DNA from: Pilimelia terevasa
GTDB taxonomy: Bacteria; Actinomycetota; Actinomycetes; Mycobacteriales; Micromonosporaceae
DNA: 55,368 nt
Assembly (NCBI RefSeq): GCF_014647915.1
Contig: NZ_BMQC01000003.1
Coordinates: 347,800-403,167 of the forward strand
Direction: 5' to 3'
Part shown: piece after piece, positions 50,697 to 55,368 of the stretch
How the letters are laid out: each line of letters opens with the position of its first letter
How positions within the stretch are numbered: the stretch's first letter is position 1
Program-made: the position numbers and the translations under genes
The notes under the pieces: generated by a model
Seen by the model: only the letters and a program-made list of their open reading frames with translations
The model's database searches: none
Told to the model about the DNA's origin: nothing

Positions 50697-51106
50697 CGCG
50701 GGTGTGCCGGGACAAGTTCGGCCAGCAGCGCCCGGACCCGGCTTTCGATGTCGTCGCGGATCGGGCGCACGGCGTCGATGCCCTGGCCGGCGGGGTCGCC
50801 GAGTTTCCAGTCCTCGTAACGCTTGCCGGGGAACACCGGGCAGGCGTCCCCGCAGCCCATCGTCACGATCACATCGGAAGTCTCAGCGGTCTCCCATTCG
50901 AGCTTCTTCGGGGTTTGGTCGGTGATGTCGACGCCGACCTCGGCCATCGCGGCGACGGCGGCGGGGTTGATCGTGTCGGCGGGTGCGGAGCCGGCGGAGC
51001 GGACCTCGACGGTGTCGCCGGCGAGGTGGCGTAGCCAGCCGGCGGCCATCTGGGAGCGGCCGGCGTTATGGATGCACACGAACAGCACGCTGGGCTTGTC
51101 AGCCAT
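50693..51106 (-). CDS. arsC: arsenate reductase (low-molecular-weight phosphatase type)
   Basis: The 137-aa enzyme reduces arsenate to arsenite in the cytosol. The catalytic P-loop is [11 protein letters not shown], with Cys11 as nucleophile and Arg17. Further Cys lie in [11 protein letters not shown] near residues 82-88, which act in the disulfide relay, and a [20 protein letters not shown] helix ends the protein. I take ATG 51106, six bases after aaggagg; a GTG codon directly before it is less well spaced. It is followed in overlap by the broken trxB and preceded by the aquaporin gene. Confidence 0.93.
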   Translation of the reverse strand: MADKPSVLFVCIHNAGRSQMAAGWLRHLAGDTVEVRSAGSAPADTINPAAVAAMAEVGVDITDQTPKKLEWETAETSDVIVTMGCGDACPVFPGKRYEDWKLGDPAGQGIDAVRPIRDDIESRVRALLAELVPAHPR

Positions 51107-51153
51107 CACGGGCCTCCTTCAAACGGTGGTTGGCAGATGGTGGTGGTGGCTGG

Positions 51154-51912
51154 TTACGGTCGGCGTCCGGCTGACCTGCGCCGACGCGCGGTATCGGCGT
51201 GTGGGGCGATGACGTCATCGGCTTTCGCGCCGGCATCCGGGTACAGGGCGACGATGAGGCCGACGCCAACAGCGAGCCCAACAAGCTGGGCGACGATGTA
51301 TCCGGGTACGGATGCAGGGGCGATGCCGGCGAAGGTGTCGGTGAACGCGCGGCCGATGGTGACGGCCGGGTTGGCGAAGCTGGTCGATGAGGTAAACCAG
51401 TACGCCGCGCCGATGTAGGCGCCGACCGCGGCGGGGGCGACGGCGGTGCGGCCGGAGCGGACCAGGGCGAAGACGAGCAGCAGCAGGCCGGCGGTGGCGA
51501 CAATCTCACCGAGCCACAGGTGCGCGCCCGTGCGGCTGGTGCCCGACAGCTTGACAGCGGCCAGGGCGAACATCAGGTTCGCCAGGATCGACCCAGCGAT
51601 CGCCCCGGCGGTCTGCGCCAGCACGTAGCCGCCAAGGTCTGTCGCGGTGAGGCCGGTGCGGGTGCGGCGGCCCAGGAACCAGTCCGCAGCCGAAACGACG
51701 GGGTTGAAATGGGCGCCGGAGACCGGACCGAACGTCAGGATCAGCGCCCCCAACGCCAGGGCCGTGGCGGTCGAGTTCTGCAGCAGCTGCAGTCCGACGT
51801 CGTTCGGGGAAAGTCTGGTGGCCATCACGCCAGAGCCGACCACGGCGGTAACGAGCAGGGCGGTGCCGGTGAACTCGGCGAGCAGCCGTCGCCACAGGGT
51901 GTTGGTGTGCAA
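51154..51912 (-). CDS. MIP/aquaporin family channel of the arsenic locus
   Basis: The 252-aa channel has six helices and two half-helix loops with NP motifs, HFNPVVSAADW and FANPAVTIGRAF; the first is NPV instead of NPA. I start at TTG 51912, eight bases after ggag, giving HTNTLWRRLLAEFTGTALLV; a longer frame to 51978 has no ribosome site. In ars operons aquaglyceroporins (AqpS-type) let arsenite leave the cell, which fits the adjacent arsC and the lack of an arsB/acr3 gene in the window. The gene order arsC-aquaporin supports this. Confidence 0.88.
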   Translation of the reverse strand: MHTNTLWRRLLAEFTGTALLVTAVVGSGVMATRLSPNDVGLQLLQNSTATALALGALILTFGPVSGAHFNPVVSAADWFLGRRTRTGLTATDLGGYVLAQTAGAIAGSILANLMFALAAVKLSGTSRTGAHLWLGEIVATAGLLLLVFALVRSGRTAVAPAAVGAYIGAAYWFTSSTSFANPAVTIGRAFTDTFAGIAPASVPGYIVAQLVGLAVGVGLIVALYPDAGAKADDVIAPHADTARRRRSAGRRP

Positions 51913-51974
51913 GAGGGGGTCTCCGGTCTTGGACAAAGCTCTCGGTGAACAAGGACTGTGGGCGGGTGGGCCGG

Positions 51975-52075
51975 TCAAGCGGTGGTGACGTTCGGCTGTG
52001 CGATCAGGGTGCGGACGCGCTCTTGCGGGGCGTCGCGGATCGGCCGGACCTGCTCGACGCTCAAGCCGGCGGGGT
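51975..52075 (-). pseudogene. C-terminal tail of a second arsenate reductase
   Basis: The minus strand reads NPAGLSVEQVRPIRDAPQE, then RVRTLIAQPN and a stop. It closely parallels [20 protein letters not shown] of the intact arsC nearby. Everything before it is lost. It abuts the CDF transporter fragment on the opposite strand, marking a rearrangement breakpoint near 52080-52100. Confidence 0.75.
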
Positions 52076-52099
52076 TGACCTCACTGCCGGCACCTGCTG

Positions 52100-52510
52100 G
52101 GTGAGGCCGACGCCGAACCGTCGCCGGTTGGTATCGGGATCGCCGCCCTGTCAGTTGTGGTGATGCCGGCGCTGGTGTGGGCCAAGCGTCGCACCGGCCG
52201 GGAATTACGGTCCGCGACGGTACTGGCCGACTCCACTCAGGGGCTGCTGTGCACGTACCTGTCGGTGATCCTGCTGGCCGGGCTGATCCTCAACGCGACA
52301 CTCGGCTGGTCCTGGGCCGACCCCGTTGCCGCTCTCGCCATCGCGGCCGTCGCCGCCCGCGAAGGCTGGCAAGCCTGGCGCGGCGAACAGTGCGACGACT
52401 GCGCCCTCCCCGCCCCGGCAGCCGCTGGCGAACCAACGCCTGCTGCGCCCATCCGCACGACCGACGCCGTACCAATCAGGCAGCGGCGGCGGTCTCCAGC
52501 AGGGCACTGA
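52100..52510 (+). pseudogene. CDF cation efflux transporter, C-terminal membrane fragment
   Basis: From about 52103 the frame reads VVVMPALVWAKRRTGREL, SATVLADSTQGLLCTYLSV and WADPVAALAIAAVAAREG. These are the last transmembrane helices and the Asp-containing site of cation diffusion facilitators found with ArsR or CadC regulators. The first four helices are missing. A Cys pair (GEQCDDCAL) follows the last helix, a usual ending in this subgroup. The end overlaps the arsR gene by 35 bases. Confidence 0.75.
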
Positions 52511-52832
52511 GCTGACGCATCGCCTCCGGCCGGGCCCGGTACCAGACCCAGGTGGCGCGGCGGTCGCCCTCGACCAGCCCGGCCTCGCGCAGCACCCGCA
52601 GGTGATGCGAGATCGTCGGGCCGGACAGGTCGAACGCATCGGTCAGGTCGCAGACGCACACCTCGGGCGCGGAGGCGATCATCGACATCAGCCGCAGCCG
52701 CACCGGGTCACCGAGCGCCTTGAACATCGGCGCGACCGCCACCGCCTGCTCGGCGTCCATGGGGCGGACTGCCAGGGGTGGGCAGCATGCGGCGGCGTTG
52801 AGGTCCACCACCGGAAGGTTCTGCTTCGACAT
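52476..52832 (-). CDS. arsR: ArsR family metal(loid)-sensing repressor
   Basis: The 118-aa winged-helix repressor has Cys16-Cys17 in AAACCPPL, and Cys59 and Cys61 in EVCVCDLTDAF. The DNA-recognition helix is SGPTISHHLRVLREAGLV, followed by a wing with WVWYRARPEAM. An N-terminal Cys pair with a Cys in the metal helix resembles the Corynebacterium-type arsenite site, so As(III) or Sb(III) should release it from DNA. It is divergent from the small Cys protein and ArsO-like gene across an 81-base gap with a duplicated operator-like repeat. Confidence 0.92.
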   Translation of the reverse strand: MSKQNLPVVDLNAAACCPPLAVRPMDAEQAVAVAPMFKALGDPVRLRLMSMIASAPEVCVCDLTDAFDLSGPTISHHLRVLREAGLVEGDRRATWVWYRARPEAMRQLSALLETAAAA

Positions 52833-52843
52833 ACCTCTAGGTT

Positions 52844-52894
52844 GACAGATATCTAATCAGCGTGCAACGCTGGGACTCTGATTCGAAATCTGTC
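52844..52894. promoter_or_regulatory. inverted pair of 17-bp operator-like repeats between divergent ars genes
   Basis: GACAGATATCTAATCAG (52844-52860) recurs in inverted orientation at 52878-52894 with 15 of 17 bases matching. Each copy is itself partly palindromic, centred on agatatct or its equivalent. It is AT-rich against the background and lies between the arsR and the divergent gene starts. It probably binds two ArsR dimers that control both directions. Confidence 0.65.
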
Positions 52895-52913
52895 TAGACA
52901 ATAGGTGGTGGTG

Positions 52914-53056
52914 ATGTCGATCTTCCGCCGCCGCAAGGCGAAGCTGCGTGTTGCCTTCTGTGACGCGTGTGGCCAGGTGTGCACGCCCGCCTGCCAGCGC
53001 AGACCCGCTGCCGCGCGGTCCGGGATGCCGCCGCGACCGCCACGATCTTCCGCTGA
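52914..53056 (+). pseudogene. small Cys-rich protein gene with a frameshift
   Basis: ATG 52914 opens SIFRRRKAKLRVAFCDACGQ and VCTPAC, typical of a short (about 45-50 aa) actinobacterial protein with a CxxC and a CxxxC pair often next to metal-resistance genes. At about 52990 the frame must shift by one base to continue as AQTRCRAVRDAAATATIFR and stop at TGA 53054-53056. Unshifted, the reading runs on into the ArsO-like gene with Arg/His-rich nonsense. One lost base explains it. Confidence 0.6.
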
Positions 53057-53094
53057 CCCGCCTTCGCTCGCCCTACCGACTTCGGGAGCCCGCC

Positions 53095-54909
53095 ATGACC
53101 GACAACACCACCACCGCCAGCTCCACCGGGCCGTGCTGCGGCACCGCCACCGCCGCGACCGCCGCGGGAGCCTGCTGCGACCCGGTCGCCAAGACCGAGG
53201 CTGTCGCCGCCGGCGCAAGCTGCTGCGGCACCCCAGCCGGCACCGCCGACTCGGAGCCCGGTGAGAGCAGCGCCGCGGACGGCCACGAACCTCCCGCCGC
53301 CGCCGGGTGCTGCGGCGGCGCCGCAGCCACCGTCGCCTCGACCGCCGCAATCACGCCGGCCCCGGCATCCCCGAGCGAGCAGGCCGCATCGCCGCGGGAG
53401 CTGCCGGTAGCAGTGATCGGTGCCGGGCCCGTCGGGTTGGCCGCCGCCTCGCACCTGCACGAGCGCGGCCTGCCTTTCGTGGTGCTGGAAGCCGGCGACA
53501 GCATCGCCGCCTCGGTGCGCCGGTGGTCGCACGTGCGGCTGTTCAGCCCGTGGCGGTACAACATCGACGCCGCCGCCCGCCGCCTCCTCGACGCTGCCGG
53601 CTGGACCGCCCCCGACGACGAGGCCCTACCCACCGGCGGGCAGCTCGTGGAGCAGTACCTGCAGCCGCTGGGCAAGCTGCCCGCGATCGCCGACAACCTG
53701 CGGCTGGGCGCCCGGGTCGTGGCGATCGCCCGCGCCGGCGTGGACCGGGTCCGCAGCGCCGGCCGGGAGAACCAGCCCTTCGTGATCCGCCTCGCCGACG
53801 GCACCGACCTGCCCGCCGCCGCGATCATCGACGCCGCCGGCACCTGGCGCACCCCGAACCCGCTCGGCGTCAACGGCCTACCCGCCCACGGCGAACCCGA
53901 CGCCGCCGACCTGATCGACCACGCCCTACCCGACGTCCTCGGAGCCGACCGGCAGGCCCACGCGGGCCGCCACACCGTCGTCGTCGGCGCCGGCCACTCC
54001 GCCGCGAACACCCTGCTCGACCTCGCCGTCCTCGCCGAGACCGCGCCCGACACCCGAATCACGTGGGCCATCCGCTCCGCGTCGGCGACCCGCGCCTACG
54101 GCGGTGAGCAGGCCGACCAGCTACCCGCCCGCGGGGCGCTGGGCGCCGGCCTGCGCACCCTGGTCGACGCCGGCCGCGTCGCACTCGTCGACGGCTTCGG
54201 CGTCCACACCGTCCGCCGCACCACCACCAGCGGGGTAGAGCTGGTCGCCCGAGACGGACGCACCCTGGCCGCCGACCGCGTCGTCGCGGCCACCGGATTC
54301 CGGCCCGACCACAGCATCGCCGACGAACTGCGCCTCGACCTCGATCCGATCCTGGGCTGCACCCGCGAACTCGCCGACCTGATCGACCCCAACGAACACT
54401 CCTGCGGCACCGTGCGCCCGCACGGCCACCGCGAGCTGGCCCAGCCCGAACCGAACTACTACGCGGTCGGGATGAAGTCCTACGGCCGTGCCCCGACGTT
54501 CCTGCTGGCCACCGGCTACGAGCAGGCCCGCTCGGTCGCCGCAGCGCTGGCCGGGGACTTCACCGCCGCCGACGACATCCAACTCGACCTGCCCGAAACC
54601 GGCGTCTGCTCCTCCAACCTGAACAGCGACGCCACCGCGAAGGACCTGGCCGACCGGCACGGCATCGACCCGGCCATCCCGGCCCGGCTCGCCGCCGCCA
54701 CCCTGCCGCTGCTCGCCGCCGCCGCCAGCACCGAAGCAGCCGTCCGGGCCGCCGCCGACCAGATCGGCCTCGACGGCGACCTCGCCGTCCGCATCGCCGC
54801 CGACGCCACCAGCACCGACACCGCCGGCGAAGGAGGGTTGCCGTCGGCAGCCGGGCTGATCACCCTCGCCCCCGCGGCCAGCGGCGGTGGCGGCGGCTGC
54901 TGCGGGTGA
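53095..54909 (+). CDS. ArsO-like FAD/NAD(P)H oxidoreductase with Cys-Cys pair extensions
   Basis: The 604-aa flavoprotein starts at ATG 53095 with cgggag six bases upstream. Residues 1-105 are a flexible Ala/Thr-rich extension with four Cys-Cys pairs (GPCCGT, GACCDP, ASCCGT and AGCCGG), and a fifth pair ends the protein (GGGGCCG). The catalytic part has VIGAGPVGLAAASHL for FAD near residue 106 and VVVGAGHSAANTLLDL for NADPH near 300, as in ArsO and flavin monooxygenases. ATGF lies in VVAATGFRPDHS. It probably oxidises an organoarsenical or arsenite. The Cys pairs could bind As(III). Confidence 0.88.
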   Translation: MTDNTTTASSTGPCCGTATAATAAGACCDPVAKTEAVAAGASCCGTPAGTADSEPGESSAADGHEPPAAAGCCGGAAATVASTAAITPAPASPSEQAASPRELPVAVIGAGPVGLAAASHLHERGLPFVVLEAGDSIAASVRRWSHVRLFSPWRYNIDAAARRLLDAAGWTAPDDEALPTGGQLVEQYLQPLGKLPAIADNLRLGARVVAIARAGVDRVRSAGRENQPFVIRLADGTDLPAAAIIDAAGTWRTPNPLGVNGLPAHGEPDAADLIDHALPDVLGADRQAHAGRHTVVVGAGHSAANTLLDLAVLAETAPDTRITWAIRSASATRAYGGEQADQLPARGALGAGLRTLVDAGRVALVDGFGVHTVRRTTTSGVELVARDGRTLAADRVVAATGFRPDHSIADELRLDLDPILGCTRELADLIDPNEHSCGTVRPHGHRELAQPEPNYYAVGMKSYGRAPTFLLATGYEQARSVAAALAGDFTAADDIQLDLPETGVCSSNLNSDATAKDLADRHGIDPAIPARLAAATLPLLAAAASTEAAVRAAADQIGLDGDLAVRIAADATSTDTAGEGGLPSAAGLITLAPAASGGGGGCCG

Positions 54910-55210
54910 CCACCAGCACGAAGGTCGGGTCCTCATCGGCGGCCTCGCGGCGCCCCAGACCATCGGCTACGGCACCTGCTACTACGCCGGCGCCGTCCTA
55001 CCCACCCCGCTCGCCGCCGAACTGAACACCTCCACCGCCTCTGTGACCGGCGCGTTCACCGCCAGCATCCTCACCCGCGCCGCCCTCGCCGTGCCGGTCG
55101 GCCGTTGGCTGCACCGCCGCGGCGGCCGGACACCGATGACCGCCGGCTCCGCCACCGCGGCAAGCCTCGACGAAGCCGCCTTCGCCGTCGTCATCAACAC
55201 CACCCCGCCA
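54906..55210 (+). pseudogene. MFS transporter of the ars locus, deleted and cut by an IS
   Basis: Sequence directly after the ArsO-like gene encodes TIGYGTCYYAGAVLPTPLAA, ASVTGAFTASILTRAALAV and VGRWLHRRGGRTPMTAGS, the first three helices and A-loop of an MFS exporter often paired with ArsO-like genes. It then jumps to DEAAFAVVI, which normally lies about 40 residues later, so an internal deletion has occurred. The reading runs into IS sequence near 55210. The start is also disturbed: GTG 54906 is out of frame with the main reading. Confidence 0.7.
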
Positions 55211-55216
55211 CACGGG

Positions 55217-55262
55217 TCTTGCTGGGGAGATCCAAACCTGTAGTGAAGTGATCTCAGCAAGA
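55217..55262. terminator. stem-loop at the IS end
   Basis: tcttgctg-ggg-agatc (55217-55232) pairs with gatctcagcaaga (55250-55262), giving a 13-bp stem with a 3-base bulge around a 17-base loop. It spans the stop codon of the minus-strand transposase and probably ends its transcript; it may also be part of the IS terminus. Confidence 0.55.
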
Positions 55263-55368
55263 TTCGGGTAGGTACTTGTACTCGAAATGGGTCAGGTGCA
55301 GCGCGGCGGCGACGATGTCACCAATTCGGCGGGGGCTGACGGTAGTGTGGCGCAGCGTTCTCCAGCGT
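55254..55368 (-). mobile_element. IS element with IS5-like transposase, C-terminal part (continues past the window)
   Basis: The minus strand encodes RWRTLRHTTVSPRRIGDIVA and then AALHLTHFEYKYLPESC before TGA at 55254-55256. This is the C-terminal helix region of IS5-group DDE transposases of actinomycetes. The element has inserted into the MFS gene; its end probably lies near 55212-55217. Only the last 38 codons are in the window. Confidence 0.75.

Overview
The window is very GC-rich chromosomal DNA with strong third-position GC, frequent GTG starts, ATGA/GTGA stop-start overlaps and many actinobacterial families (a mycothiol-dependent-isomerase-like protein, SulP with carbonic anhydrase, DUF4360, PQQ-like propellers, XRE-NB-ARC-TPR regulators). 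I infer a filamentous actinomycete, most likely Micromonosporaceae; this rests on gene content and composition only.

Layout. 1-0.5 kb: the end of a polysaccharide deacetylase gene and two tRNAs (Glu, Asp). 0.8-7.3 kb: a small membrane protein, a carbonic anhydrase/SulP bicarbonate pair, a flavin monooxygenase, an exported beta-propeller and a secreted Asn/Arg-rich repeat protein. 7.7-21 kb: a large membrane-anchored protein with a receptor-like outer domain, an exported subtilase, a second propeller, an NB-ARC/TPR regulator facing a small I36-type inhibitor, a serine hydrolase, a decayed MOSC gene, a DUF4360 protein and a P450. 21-33.7 kb: a YbdK-type ligase with an M20 peptidase, a nitrilase-family amidase, a B-lectin protein, an alpha/beta hydrolase, two pseudogenes (2H phosphoesterase, RCC1 repeat) and a membrane metalloprotease pair.

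33.9-39.2 kb is the most unusual part. A 44-residue peptide gene is followed by two strong hairpins and then five tightly packed genes: an unrecognised 247-aa protein, a CYTH (triphosphate tunnel) protein with an intact ExExK motif, an MFS exporter, and two M16 subunits. The first M16 subunit carries the R/Y-type substrate motif and the second the HxxEH zinc motif. It has the architecture of a ribosomally made, modified peptide (RiPP) pathway, but none of the RiPP modification enzymes I know is present.

40.5-47.1 kb is a six-gene, translationally coupled operon on the minus strand: GHMP (threonine-type) kinase, PLP cysteine-synthase-like enzyme, argininosuccinate-lyase-like enzyme, ATP-grasp ligase, formyltransferase and RarD/EamA exporter. 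Together they read as a pathway from O-phosphothreonine (or phosphoserine) to a 2,3-diamino acid, then ligation, formylation and export, without an NRPS.

47.3-55.4 kb is a decayed accessory island. Pieces of IS5-like and IS630-like transposases, a broken hydrolase and a thioesterase lead into a VOC/HxlR pair and an arsenic locus (arsC, aquaporin, arsR, an ArsO-like flavoprotein with Cys-Cys pairs). Truncated trxB, a second arsC tail, a CDF transporter fragment, a frameshifted small Cys protein and an MFS gene cut by an IS element surround the intact ars genes. The right edge lies inside that IS transposase.
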